The notes under the pieces: generated by a model
The model's input: only the letters and a program-made list of their open reading frames with translations
The model's database searches: none
Told to the model about the DNA's origin: nothing
Shown here: positions 32,654-41,384 of the stretch, one piece after another
Layout: every line of letters starts with the position of its first letter
How positions within the stretch are numbered: the first letter of the stretch is position 1
Made by a program: the position numbers and the translations under genes
NCBI GenBank assembly: GCA_026552955.1
Contig: JAPMTS010000040.1
Span: 1-48,738 of the forward strand
Direction: 5' to 3'
From: Candidatus Methanoperedens sp.
GTDB lineage: Archaea > Halobacteriota > Methanosarcinia > Methanosarcinales > Methanoperedenaceae
DNA: 48,738 bases

Positions 32654-34186
32654 GTGAGTATAATGGTCGGGATTTTTGACGATAGCGGGGAAAGCGCTGA
32701 CGTCATTGTTATCGGGGCAGGAATTGGAGGTCTGTCAGCCGCAGCCTACCTTGCAAGAGCGGGACGTAACGTTATCGTGTTCGAACAGGATCACCACCTG
32801 GGAGGTACCGCACATGTCTTCAGGCGCAAAGGTTTTACCTTCCCTGCAGGTCCGATGTCATTCACTTCGCCAGGGTATATATCAGCCGCCCTTATCGATC
32901 TGGGCGTAAAGGGAATACCGGGCTTTATCCGGGATCACTTCCAGGTCCGCCGGGGAATCCTGGACCAGGTGATCTCATTACCCCTGAGCCTGCTTGCTCA
33001 GGAACTATCAAACAATTTCCCCTGGGAAAAACGGGGGATCCTTGCAGTCATTAGCGTTCTGGAAGAAGTGATAGCAGCACTTGACCGGATGCGTCCTGAG
33101 GAGTTCATGGCAGAAGAAAGTTCATCGCCTGCCCGCCAGGTAATTGAACGATGGGGGAATATCCCTGCCAGGGACCTCGTTGACCGACACCTGAAAGATC
33201 CGTTCCTCAGGGATCTCCTGGGAAGCCAGGGAACAAGCGAACCTGAAATGTCCGTTGTACTTCTGGCCCGTATGTGGAACTTCATGTCAGGAGAAGGGAT
33301 CTGGTATACCGAGGGCGGTATAAATAAATTTCCTGAGCTTCTTGCCGAACGGGTGTGTGCATTCGGCGGGGAGATCCGCCTGGGAGAAAGGGTAGAACGC
33401 ATCCTGGTGCAGGAAGGCAGGGCTGTCGGGGTAGAACGTTGCGCAGGGGGAAGGATAAGAGCTCCTCTTATTATTTCCGATGCCGATTATCAAGAAACGA
33501 TCCTGAGACTCCTCCCAGGAGTCCCTGCCCATGAAAAAAAGAATGTGCTCCTGATGCCATTGACATCTTCCGCTTTTTCCGTCTTCATAGGTGTAAAAAA
33601 AGGATCTGTGGACCTTTCTGCTTTCCGTGGAGACCACCTTCTGGTGAAACTGGAAGAAGGAGAACCGGTGCCCTGGAAAGATAAGAAGCCCCGCCCTGAG
33701 GATTTCATGCAGGATGAGATCTGGCTTTCCTGGTGGTCGAGGCACGACCCGTTGCTTGCTCCGCCTGGATGCGAAGCGCTAATAATTAAGGTGGATGCGC
33801 CATTTGATGTGTTCGCCCCTTTTGACGCAGGCGGGCGCCGCAAGGGGCGTTATTACTCCATGAAAGAGGAAATGGCAGACGCCCTTGTAGAGGCTTCTTC
33901 TAAGGTTTTGCCCGGACTTTCCCGGGCTGTGGTCGTCAGGGAAGTAGCGACCCCTCTTACGTATAAAGATCAGGGGCACCGAAGCAACGGGTCGGTGGCA
34001 GGCTGGTCATGGCGATCCGGTGACCATCCTGAATCATGGACACGAAGTCTCACGGTCACAAGCGTAGAGGGATTGCTCATGGTAGGGTTGCAGTCCTTTA
34101 CCCGTCTCTTCTACGGCGGGATGGGAACAGCGATGTACAGCGGAAAATATGCGGCTGATGTCGCGCTTGGAATACCCTGTCTATGA
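32654..34186 (+). CDS. NAD(P)/FAD-dependent oxidoreductase, CrtI/phytoene-desaturase-like
   Basis: 510 residues. The dinucleotide-binding motif DVIVIGAGIGGLSAAAYLARAG and the following FEQDHHLGGTAHVFRRKGFTFPAGP are those of carotenoid desaturase/isomerase-type enzymes; the C-terminal FAD segment is GLLMVGLQSFTRLFYGGMGTAMYSG. Such enzymes oxidise, saturate or isomerise isoprenoid chains. No phytoene synthase or other carotenoid gene is present, so a role on archaeal isoprenoids or quinones is equally open. Codon use and GC content are visibly higher than in the flanking genes, suggesting recent transfer. GTG 32654 and ATG 32663 are both possible starts. Confidence 0.82.
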   Translation: MSIMVGIFDDSGESADVIVIGAGIGGLSAAAYLARAGRNVIVFEQDHHLGGTAHVFRRKGFTFPAGPMSFTSPGYISAALIDLGVKGIPGFIRDHFQVRRGILDQVISLPLSLLAQELSNNFPWEKRGILAVISVLEEVIAALDRMRPEEFMAEESSSPARQVIERWGNIPARDLVDRHLKDPFLRDLLGSQGTSEPEMSVVLLARMWNFMSGEGIWYTEGGINKFPELLAERVCAFGGEIRLGERVERILVQEGRAVGVERCAGGRIRAPLIISDADYQETILRLLPGVPAHEKKNVLLMPLTSSAFSVFIGVKKGSVDLSAFRGDHLLVKLEEGEPVPWKDKKPRPEDFMQDEIWLSWWSRHDPLLAPPGCEALIIKVDAPFDVFAPFDAGGRRKGRYYSMKEEMADALVEASSKVLPGLSRAVVVREVATPLTYKDQGHRSNGSVAGWSWRSGDHPESWTRSLTVTSVEGLLMVGLQSFTRLFYGGMGTAMYSGKYAADVALGIPCL

Positions 34187-34288
34187 ACTTTTGGTTCATA
34201 AATGAATATGAAAGAAAGTTGTTGTTTTTTCATCATAATCATTACAATAATGAGTTAGTTTTATTATGCCTAAGAATAAAGTTATAGT

Positions 34289-34762
34289 GTGAACATAGGA
34301 TCAACAAAGGGTACGAAGGGCACAGGAATTGAATACAATGCAGAGGTGCCAGGATACCTTAAGAGTTCTTTACTTCAAGGTGGTATTACAGCTCATGGTT
34401 TTTCCGGAACCTCTGCATCAATTCTCCTTAGTTTCGCAAATCCTGTTTTTCCAATTGATAGAGCTCCCATTGATCCAGCAGCTCAACTATATGGGCCGGA
34501 TACCACCCGGATTCAAACAGGAATTAAAAATAACATTGGTTTATTCGGTAAACTTAAATTTGTCAGGATTATTGGCCTCATGGCCTTGATCAGCTATATG
34601 GTAGTGATCCTGTTTACATGGATATTTGCTAACCTGCAGGGGTATATGTATTTTTCCGCAGGAGAACCCGTATTGGCTATAAAATATCCTGAGTGGATAC
34701 TGGGATTCATCGGGATTTTTGTTGCATTTGATTATCTGCACAGGGAATTGAATGCAAATTGA
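34289..34762 (+). CDS. Hypothetical protein with two C-terminal membrane helices
   Basis: 157 residues from a GTG start. The first roughly 90 residues are polar and low in charge, with no recognised motif. They are followed by two hydrophobic helices (about 92-118 and 133-152). The ribosome site is weak. The second helix is followed by a short charged end (DYLHRELNAN). Family not recognised. The uneven composition of the first half means a shorter real start is possible. Confidence 0.5.
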   Translation: MNIGSTKGTKGTGIEYNAEVPGYLKSSLLQGGITAHGFSGTSASILLSFANPVFPIDRAPIDPAAQLYGPDTTRIQTGIKNNIGLFGKLKFVRIIGLMALISYMVVILFTWIFANLQGYMYFSAGEPVLAIKYPEWILGFIGIFVAFDYLHRELNAN

Positions 34763-34868
34763 TATGGTAATTATTAAATACAGCAGGATATTTTGATGGA
34801 AAACTTTAACCCTGATAAAGTATTGTTGCGGTGGATTTATCATCACAGAGGACGTGAATTCTAAATAA

Positions 34869-36755
34869 ATGTGGACAATTGAGGATGCTATAGAACTTTA
34901 TGGAATAGAGCGCTGGGGTAGCGGTTATTTTTCATTTAACAGAATGGGGAATTTGATCATCAGGCCAACGAAAAATGATACCCAGGTCATTGACCTCAAA
35001 AATGTGGTTGATAATCTCGTGTCCAAAAAGATTAATTTTCCGATCCTATTTCGGTTCCCCCAAATTCTTGAGTCACAGATCAAGACCTTAAATGGCGCTT
35101 TTTCACATTCAATATCAGAATTCAAATATAATAGTTCATATCAGGGGATTTTTCCCATGAAAGTGAACCAGAGAAAAGAAGTTATCGAAGAAATTGTCAA
35201 ATCCGGGAAAAAATACAATATGGGCCTGGAAGTGGGAACAAAAGCAGAACTTTTGGCTGCAATGTCATTCGATCTAAGCAATAATGCCCTCCTGATTTGC
35301 AACGGATTCAAAGATGATGAATACATTCATCTTGCATTGAATGCGATCAAACTGAATAATAAAGTTGTTATAGTAATTGATGAGTTCAGCGAAACAAAAC
35401 GACTGCTTGAGATAGCTAAACAATTATCTGTGAAACCCATAATCGGCATAAGGGCAAAACTCTACTCAAAGGGAAGCGGCAAATGGGCTGAATCTGGCGG
35501 AGAATCTGCAAAATTTGGCCTTTCGACCACGGAGATCCTCGAATGCATAAAGATCATACGCGAATATAATATGCTTGACCAGCTCCAGATGCTTCATTTC
35601 CACATAGGCTCCCAGATAACTGAAATAAGGAGAATCCAGAAAGCTGTCAAAGAGGCGGCAAGAGTTTATGCTAAAATAAAACTAAAGCATATCAATATCA
35701 AATATTTCAATATTGGTGGAGGTCTTGGAATTGATTATGACGGCAGCAAGACTTCATCAGATGCCAGTGCCAATTATACGATCCAGGAATATTCAAATAA
35801 TGTGGTGTATTCACTCAAAGAAGTATGCGATGAGGAAAATGTCTCTCACCCCATAATATTATCCGAAAGTGGCAGGGCGATCTCTTCATATCATTCCGTT
35901 CTTGTTATCAATATCAAGGGAAATAAGAATGGAGGTTTGAACAAACCTGTTGAACTTCAAGGAAATGAACCTCACATCATTACGGAATTATACGACGCTC
36001 ATAAAGAAATGAATATTAAGAACTATGTAGAATTTTATCATGATGCTCTGCTTCATCGCGAAGAACTTCTTTCTCTTTTTAATCTCGGTGAGATCGAATT
36101 GGAGGACAAATCAATGGGAGAGATCCTCTTCTGGCAGATATGTGGAAAGGCTGTGGGATTTGCTAAGGAAACCCAGAACAAATCCGATGATTTTGATGAT
36201 CTTAATAAGCTTCTATCCAAGAAATATATCGGGAATTTTTCGGTCTTCCAGTCAGTTCCCGATTTCTGGGCAATAAAACAATTATTCCCTGTCGTTCCTG
36301 TGAGCAGGAATAATGAAAAACCCACGGAGTATGGCACTATAGTTGATATAACGTGTGATTCTGATGGTGAGATCGACAAATTCGTGGATTTGAAGGACGT
36401 AAAAGAAATTCTTGAACTTCATGAGCTGAATAACGGATCGTATTACCTTGCTTTCCTTCTCATTGGCGCATACCAGGATACCATTGGCGATTATCATAAT
36501 TTGTTCGGCTCGGCGAACGAAGCGCATATCATTGTTGATGAAAGCGGCAGGTGGCATATCAAACAAATCGTGAATGGGGATAGGAACTGCGATGTCCTTG
36601 GATATGCAAAATATAATAATAGTTATCTTCTGGCGGGATTTGAATCCGAAGTGGATCAGGCCGTAATTGAGAGCGGATTATCTAAAGAAGAAGCAGAAGA
36701 AATTATGAATAATTATAAGAATGTTATGAAAAGGTATACGTATCTTAACTTATAA
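34869..36755 (+). CDS. speA: Biosynthetic arginine decarboxylase (PLP type, SpeA)
   Basis: 628 residues, the normal length of bacterial SpeA. The PLP lysine is K98 in YQGIFPMKVNQR. Alanine-racemase-fold landmarks follow: LEVGTKAELLAAM, IIGIRAKLYSKGSGKW, MLHFHIGSQITEIR, FNIGGGLGIDYDGSKT and ILSESGRAISSYHSVLV. It makes agmatine from arginine for polyamines. Archaea mostly use a small pyruvoyl-dependent enzyme instead, so this bacterial-type gene is probably acquired. No agmatinase or other polyamine gene is adjacent. Confidence 0.93.
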   Translation: MWTIEDAIELYGIERWGSGYFSFNRMGNLIIRPTKNDTQVIDLKNVVDNLVSKKINFPILFRFPQILESQIKTLNGAFSHSISEFKYNSSYQGIFPMKVNQRKEVIEEIVKSGKKYNMGLEVGTKAELLAAMSFDLSNNALLICNGFKDDEYIHLALNAIKLNNKVVIVIDEFSETKRLLEIAKQLSVKPIIGIRAKLYSKGSGKWAESGGESAKFGLSTTEILECIKIIREYNMLDQLQMLHFHIGSQITEIRRIQKAVKEAARVYAKIKLKHINIKYFNIGGGLGIDYDGSKTSSDASANYTIQEYSNNVVYSLKEVCDEENVSHPIILSESGRAISSYHSVLVINIKGNKNGGLNKPVELQGNEPHIITELYDAHKEMNIKNYVEFYHDALLHREELLSLFNLGEIELEDKSMGEILFWQICGKAVGFAKETQNKSDDFDDLNKLLSKKYIGNFSVFQSVPDFWAIKQLFPVVPVSRNNEKPTEYGTIVDITCDSDGEIDKFVDLKDVKEILELHELNNGSYYLAFLLIGAYQDTIGDYHNLFGSANEAHIIVDESGRWHIKQIVNGDRNCDVLGYAKYNNSYLLAGFESEVDQAVIESGLSKEEAEEIMNNYKNVMKRYTYLNL

Positions 36756-36804
36756 TTGATCCCACATCATCAATTTTATCATATTCCGTGACATTATTAT
36801 TGGT

Positions 36805-37347
36805 ATGCTAACGCTTGGAATTGTGAATACTTATGATAAAATAAAGATCCACGAAGCTCATTACCGAAGCATTGCAAGGGCAGCGCCCATCGCTTATGCG
36901 TTTGGCTTCAATCTTGCGCTTTTTGACTATCCTTTCAAGATGGACGCCTTTGAACTTGTGGATTTCGTAAAAGACAAAACAACTATTGGCGGATCAGGAA
37001 AATATCTTGCAGAGCTTTTTGGCACAGGGAGGTTCACTGTATTCGACCTGCCTGAAAAAGGATTCCAGCCGCAGTTGGGCTCTCCTGTTGTAACAACGTC
37101 GCATCCTGATAAGAAAAAAGAGATTCTGCTCCCTGCCCTTTCTGAATTTATTATGAGAAAAAAATCCTTTCTTTTCCTGATAGGATTAGGTCATAAAGGA
37201 CTATCGTCGGATCTATTTGAAATGGCCAGATATCATCTGGATATAACCTCAAAAGGAGTTTCACTTGAAACATGTACGGCAATAGGCGCTGTTCCTGCAG
37301 TTATTTCAGGGTACGTTGAATCAAAAAAATCCACAGCTTTAAGTTAG
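36805..37347 (+). CDS. DUF531 protein
   Basis: 180 residues matching the archaeal DUF531 family: LGIVNTYDKIKIHEAHYRSIARAAPIAYAFG at the start, KTTIGGSGKYLAELF in the middle and FLFLIGLGHKGLSSDLF near the end. Its function is not established. It is found mainly in euryarchaea. It follows the arginine decarboxylase by 49 bases; the linkage may be chance. Confidence 0.75.
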   Translation: MLTLGIVNTYDKIKIHEAHYRSIARAAPIAYAFGFNLALFDYPFKMDAFELVDFVKDKTTIGGSGKYLAELFGTGRFTVFDLPEKGFQPQLGSPVVTTSHPDKKKEILLPALSEFIMRKKSFLFLIGLGHKGLSSDLFEMARYHLDITSKGVSLETCTAIGAVPAVISGYVESKKSTALS

Positions 37348-37532
37348 TTTTGGGACTTTTTAAATATATTACAATGATATTACTTTCATCCGTGTTACCT
37401 TGATTTGATGAATCCTCTTTCTTCAACCCAGACAGATCATGACGCTATGGAAAAAAATGCGGATGAGTCCATCACCAAAATATTTATGATTGGAAACTCC
37501 AACTTTAGCAGGTCATTGAGGTTTAAAATATA

Positions 37533-38471
37533 ATGAATAAAAGAATAATAGTAACAGGAGGAGCAGGTTTCATCGGAAGCCATGTAGTCGATAAATTGCT
37601 TTCCTGCGGGAATCAGGTCACAGTTATTGATAATCTCAGTTCCGGAAAAATGAGATTTATTGAACATCATATCCCGGATAAGAATTTCAACTTTGTAGAA
37701 CTCGATATGCTCGAACTTGAAAAATTGACAACAGCGATCAAAGGCGCAGATTTCATATATCATCTTGCTGCAAATCCTGATGTTCGCCTGGGTGCTGATA
37801 ACACAAAAGTTCATCTTGAGCAGAATATCATCGTTACTTATAACCTGCTTGAAGCGATGCGCATGAACAGGCTGCAAAATATTGTTTTTACATCCACTTC
37901 CACTGTATATGGCGAAGCAACTATAATTCCCACACCGGAAAATTATGGTCCGCTTATTCCGATATCATTATATGGCGCTTCAAAACTTGCATGTGAAGCG
38001 CTCATAACTTCATATTGCCATACATTTGATATGAGATCATGGATTTTCCGTTTCGCGAATATCGTGGGCGAGAGGGGAACCCACGGGATAATCGTAGATT
38101 TTATTAATAAGCTGAAAAAAAACCCGAAAACTCTTGAGATACTGGGCGACGGGCAGCAGAGAAAATCTTATATCCATGTTTCTGATTGTGTAGATGCTAT
38201 CCTCTTTACCGTAGAGAAGAGCAATGAAATGGTAAACATTTTCAATATCGGTTCAAATGATACCATAAATTCCACACAGATCGGTGAGTTGATCGTTAAG
38301 GAAATGGGATTAAAAGATGTTAAATTCACCTATACCGGAGGAAAGCGGGGCTGGAAAGGGGATGTGCCTAAAATGCTTCTTTCCATTGAGAAATTACAAC
38401 AGCTGGGCTGGGAACCCTCCCAGAATTCAAAAAGCAGTGTAAATGCTGCCACCAGAAGTACATTAGGATAA
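37533..38471 (+). CDS. NAD-dependent nucleotide-sugar epimerase/dehydratase (GalE-like)
   Basis: 312-residue extended SDR. The NAD motif is VTGGAGFIGSHVVDKL at the N-terminus. Catalytic residues are the serine/threonine in FTSTSTVYGEA and Y-x3-K in LYGASK. Segments ANPDVRLGADNT and RKSYIHVSDCVDAI are typical of UDP-glucose 4-epimerase-like enzymes. It probably makes a UDP-sugar for surface glycans. nmd3 follows after 5 bases. A GAGG lies about 12-15 bases before the ATG. Confidence 0.9.
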   Translation: MNKRIIVTGGAGFIGSHVVDKLLSCGNQVTVIDNLSSGKMRFIEHHIPDKNFNFVELDMLELEKLTTAIKGADFIYHLAANPDVRLGADNTKVHLEQNIIVTYNLLEAMRMNRLQNIVFTSTSTVYGEATIIPTPENYGPLIPISLYGASKLACEALITSYCHTFDMRSWIFRFANIVGERGTHGIIVDFINKLKKNPKTLEILGDGQQRKSYIHVSDCVDAILFTVEKSNEMVNIFNIGSNDTINSTQIGELIVKEMGLKDVKFTYTGGKRGWKGDVPKMLLSIEKLQQLGWEPSQNSKSSVNAATRSTLG

Positions 38472-38476
38472 CTATA

Positions 38477-39517
38477 ATGGCAACGTTATTCTGTCCAAAA
38501 TGCGGTAAGGATACCGATGTTTTTTTTGAAAATCTATGCAAGGAGTGTTTCATGGAAAACAGGACATTGATCCGGTGTCCTGAGGTTCTTTATTCGCGAA
38601 TATGTCCCACCTGCGGTTCCCTGTACAAGAGAGGAAGGTGGTCATCAAGGGAAGATGAGGAAGAAACGATCAGGGAATGCGTGAGTGACTCAATTGTGCA
38701 GAATAAGGAAGCAAAGGATCTGAAATTGACATTAACGCCAAAAAGGCTTGATTACTCAAGATACCGTGTGCATATCGATGCTTCTGCCACGATCAAGGGG
38801 GCTCCGATCGAAGCCGCTCTTGATACCGAAATGAGGATCAGCTGGGAGACCTGCGATACATGCAGCAGGGTCTCAGGCGGTTATTATGAGGGCATTGTCC
38901 AGATACGTGCAGATAAAAGGCTCCCCACAAAAGAGGAACTCGAAAAATGCACACAGATCGCCCAGGATGTTGCAAAGCGTTCGCGGGATAAAGGGGAGAG
39001 GCTTGCATTTATTGCGCAGACCCTTGATCTTTATGAGGGTATTGATCTTTATGTTGGAGTGATCAAGCTTGGAAAACAGATATGCAGGGCTATCATTGAT
39101 GTTTTTGGAGGAAAATTCCTGGAATTTCCAAAGCTTGTAGGACAGAAGAATGGCGTGGACCTGTACAGGATCACATTTGCTCTTCGCCTTCCGGAATTTG
39201 TCCGGGGGGATATAATAAGTGTAGGTGACAAAGTCGTTGAGGTCCAGAACTGCGGCAAGCATGTCAGCGGTATCGACATTGAGACCGGAAAAAGGTTCAT
39301 GGAGAATTTCAATGACCTGATAGATGTAAAGAAATTGAGCCGAAGACTAAATGCAGTTCCGGCGGTGCTGGTGGCCGATGAAGGAAGAACGATACAGGTA
39401 ATGGATCCTGATACTTATGAATCCGTTTCCATCAAAAGGCCGGAATTCCTGAGTGCAGAGGCGGGAAGTGAGATTATGATCGTGAAAACGGAAAAAGGGA
39501 TTTTCATGGTGCCGTGA
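38477..39517 (+). CDS. NMD3-family protein
   Basis: 346 residues. Archaeal NMD3 corresponds to the eukaryotic 60S export adaptor; its role in archaea is thought to be in ribosome assembly. Zinc-binding pairs at the start read FCPKCGKDTDVFFENLCKECF and RICPTCGSLY, with CDTCSRVSGGYYEGIVQIRAD next. The C-terminal OB/SH3-like regions (RLPEFVRGDIISVGDKVVEVQNCG and following) match the family. It shares a probable transcript with the epimerase. Confidence 0.93.
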   Translation: MATLFCPKCGKDTDVFFENLCKECFMENRTLIRCPEVLYSRICPTCGSLYKRGRWSSREDEEETIRECVSDSIVQNKEAKDLKLTLTPKRLDYSRYRVHIDASATIKGAPIEAALDTEMRISWETCDTCSRVSGGYYEGIVQIRADKRLPTKEELEKCTQIAQDVAKRSRDKGERLAFIAQTLDLYEGIDLYVGVIKLGKQICRAIIDVFGGKFLEFPKLVGQKNGVDLYRITFALRLPEFVRGDIISVGDKVVEVQNCGKHVSGIDIETGKRFMENFNDLIDVKKLSRRLNAVPAVLVADEGRTIQVMDPDTYESVSIKRPEFLSAEAGSEIMIVKTEKGIFMVP

Positions 39518-39530
39518 ATGTAGTGAAGAT

Positions 39531-39600
39531 GTTTTTTGACACCTGATAAATATTGACCCTTCCTGTTATTGTTCCTGTAAAACCATTTGAAATTCAGGTA
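39531..39600 (-). pseudogene. Decayed 3' tail of a surface-protein gene
   Basis: Read on the minus strand, this segment encodes GFTGTITGRVN, close to the GTITGRVN-type ends of the proteins at 41385 and 48032. The DNA at 39551-39578 matches 24 of 28 bases at 48050-48077. Stops lie just upstream in the same frame and the frame runs past the normal stop. It is best read as a remnant of a lost or shuffled member of the family. Confidence 0.45.
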
Positions 39601-39654
39601 CAAGAATGTATATGATAATAATAATCATTATATTATTAATCTAAATATCGAAAC

Positions 39655-39798
39655 TTATTTATACATGTTTCATCTTAAAGCCATTTTGGATTTAATCGTT
39701 TTATTATTAAGGCGGCTTCCATCAGGTGGTAAAAAATGAAATTGTTTATGGAAAGAAAGATCCCCTTGGATGAAAATTATTTTAAATGGAGATAAGAT
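39655..39798 (+). promoter_or_regulatory. Promoter and long leader of the triheme lipoprotein
   Basis: A TATA-like CTTATTTATACAT (39655-39667) predicts transcription from about 39690, leaving a leader of about 110 bases before ATG 39799. The leader includes GGCGGCTTCCATCAGGTGGT, and a GGAGATAAG ribosome site precedes the ATG. Its length suggests post-transcriptional control (inference). Confidence 0.45.
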
Positions 39799-40692
39799 AT
39801 GAATTATAAATATATTATTTTACTTATAATATTAATATCTGCTGTTTTGATGAGTGGATGTGTTAATAATAATAAAGAGCAGAGTACTGATACAGGATTA
39901 GAAAACGCTACGGGTATCGATGAATTGCCGATACAGGTAGATATTGAAGATAGGTTCATACCAGGCTCTTTTGATAAATATTATAAAACTCAGCCATCTG
40001 AATATCTTCTTAGGATGTATGAGTTGTCAAGTTCAATGGAAAATGTTGTAATTGACCTCCAGGATGGAAATATAAGCAGTGCCAATCAATCTTTTAATAT
40101 ATTTTCTAAAAACTATAAAAATAGTTCAAAGATGGTAGATGATTGGAAAAGATACTATGATACTGGAGAAATAGATGATCTTGGAAAGGCCATACATTCC
40201 GGAAATATTTCAGAAGCATTTGAAATGATGGATAAGGTGAGGGATGCATGTACTGATTGTCACAGGGAAATCAGATATGTTGTCTGGGCAATATATGACT
40301 GGAAAAATTTCCAGGATGTCAAGATGAATACTACTGATACAAAAAAATCACAGGTATCATGGACAACTGCAAAAACTAAATATCTAATGCCTGGATTTGA
40401 AGGTATTGGAATAGGTATAAGAGAAGGCCAGAAAGAGCAGACTGCAAAGAGTTTTAAATTATTTAAAAATATGTTTATAAGTATGAAAGATGCCTGTGGT
40501 TCATGTCATAACACGCAACGAAAATATTATGTCAATGACGATGTAATGTCTAAGATCGATGTCATGGAAAAGGAGATTTCTACAGGAAATATGGATAAAG
40601 CAGAGAAAATAAGGTTAGAAATTGGCATTGAATGCCATAAATGTCATATTATTCATGAACCATTACAAAGAATTAGAGAATTAGAAGAATAA
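39799..40692 (+). CDS. Triheme c-type cytochrome lipoprotein
   Basis: 297 residues. Signal peptide with lipobox LMSGC (acylated C21). Three heme c sites: CTDCH 151-155, CGSCH 233-237 and CHKCH 279-283. Each of the two halves looks like a helical, cytochrome-c'-like unit, with NISSANQSFNIF in the first and a related NMDKAEKIRLEIG in the second. Lipid anchoring puts it on the outer face of the cytoplasmic membrane. In methane-oxidising archaea such cytochromes pass electrons from the menaquinone pool outward; this protein's partner is not visible. A GGAGATAAG ribosome site supports the start. Confidence 0.88.
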   Translation: MNYKYIILLIILISAVLMSGCVNNNKEQSTDTGLENATGIDELPIQVDIEDRFIPGSFDKYYKTQPSEYLLRMYELSSSMENVVIDLQDGNISSANQSFNIFSKNYKNSSKMVDDWKRYYDTGEIDDLGKAIHSGNISEAFEMMDKVRDACTDCHREIRYVVWAIYDWKNFQDVKMNTTDTKKSQVSWTTAKTKYLMPGFEGIGIGIREGQKEQTAKSFKLFKNMFISMKDACGSCHNTQRKYYVNDDVMSKIDVMEKEISTGNMDKAEKIRLEIGIECHKCHIIHEPLQRIRELEE

Positions 40693-40820
40693 TGAATAAA
40701 TAAGGTGTGTGTGAATGTTAAGGATATTCTCCAAGACAATCAGGAGGTGGTAATGTAAAGTAGATAAAACGAAAAGATTCAAGTATCTTATAATAATTAT
40801 AAAAAAAAGGAGGATAATAA

Positions 40821-41300
40821 ATGAATATTAAGAAAATAAGAACATTGATAATTGCTCTTATAGTATTATTGTTTATGGTATCAGTTGTTTCTGCTGACGA
40901 TAAAGCAAAATTCTATGCAAGTAAGAGCTATTATCACCATGACCAGGATGTAAAACTTACCTTGAAGAATACGGAGAAGAAATCCATATTTGTGCCATGT
41001 AATGGTGAAATAAAGATTAAGAATAAAAAGGGGTCCACTGTTGCAAAACTTGACTGGGATCTAAAAGGTGATGGTTGTGACGGAAACGCCGATGAAGGAT
41101 TCTTAAGTGTCAGCGGTGCTCCTACCGGCAATTATGTTAATCTTTATGAGCTTAAACACGATCATAAAATCACTAAAAATTGGGACGATGATGATCGCCA
41201 TAATGTGAAATATGGGAAATATAAGGCTTATACAAAGTATTTTAACCATTATTTGAATCCAAAAGAAGTACATACCGATACATTTGCGCTAAAAAAGTAG
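40821..41300 (+). CDS. Small secreted protein with a beta-rich domain
   Basis: 159 residues. Signal peptide (about 1-26, cleavage near VSA-DD), then a beta-rich domain of roughly 130 residues (ASKSYYHHDQDVKLTLKNTEKKSIFVPCNG). It shows a paired cysteine pattern (PCNG ... DGCDG) that could form a disulfide. The layout of an Ig-like or BsuPI-type domain is possible but not certain. GGAGG (40809-40813) is an ideal ribosome site. It follows the cytochrome gene by about 130 bases and may be co-expressed. Confidence 0.68.
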   Translation: MNIKKIRTLIIALIVLLFMVSVVSADDKAKFYASKSYYHHDQDVKLTLKNTEKKSIFVPCNGEIKIKNKKGSTVAKLDWDLKGDGCDGNADEGFLSVSGAPTGNYVNLYELKHDHKITKNWDDDDRHNVKYGKYKAYTKYFNHYLNPKEVHTDTFALKK

Positions 41301-41325
41301 ACCAACCAGAGAATAAGTAGTAAAA

Positions 41326-41348
41326 TTTTTTATTTTTTATTTTTTTTA
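41326..41348 (+). terminator. T-rich terminator between convergent genes
   Basis: Nearly uninterrupted T runs (TTTTTTATTTTTTATTTTTTTT) follow the small secreted protein gene by about 25 bases and precede the convergent phosphoesterase gene. Confidence 0.5.
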
Positions 41349-41384
41349 ATCAAACAGAAGACTTTCTGTAACAATTACCAAACC

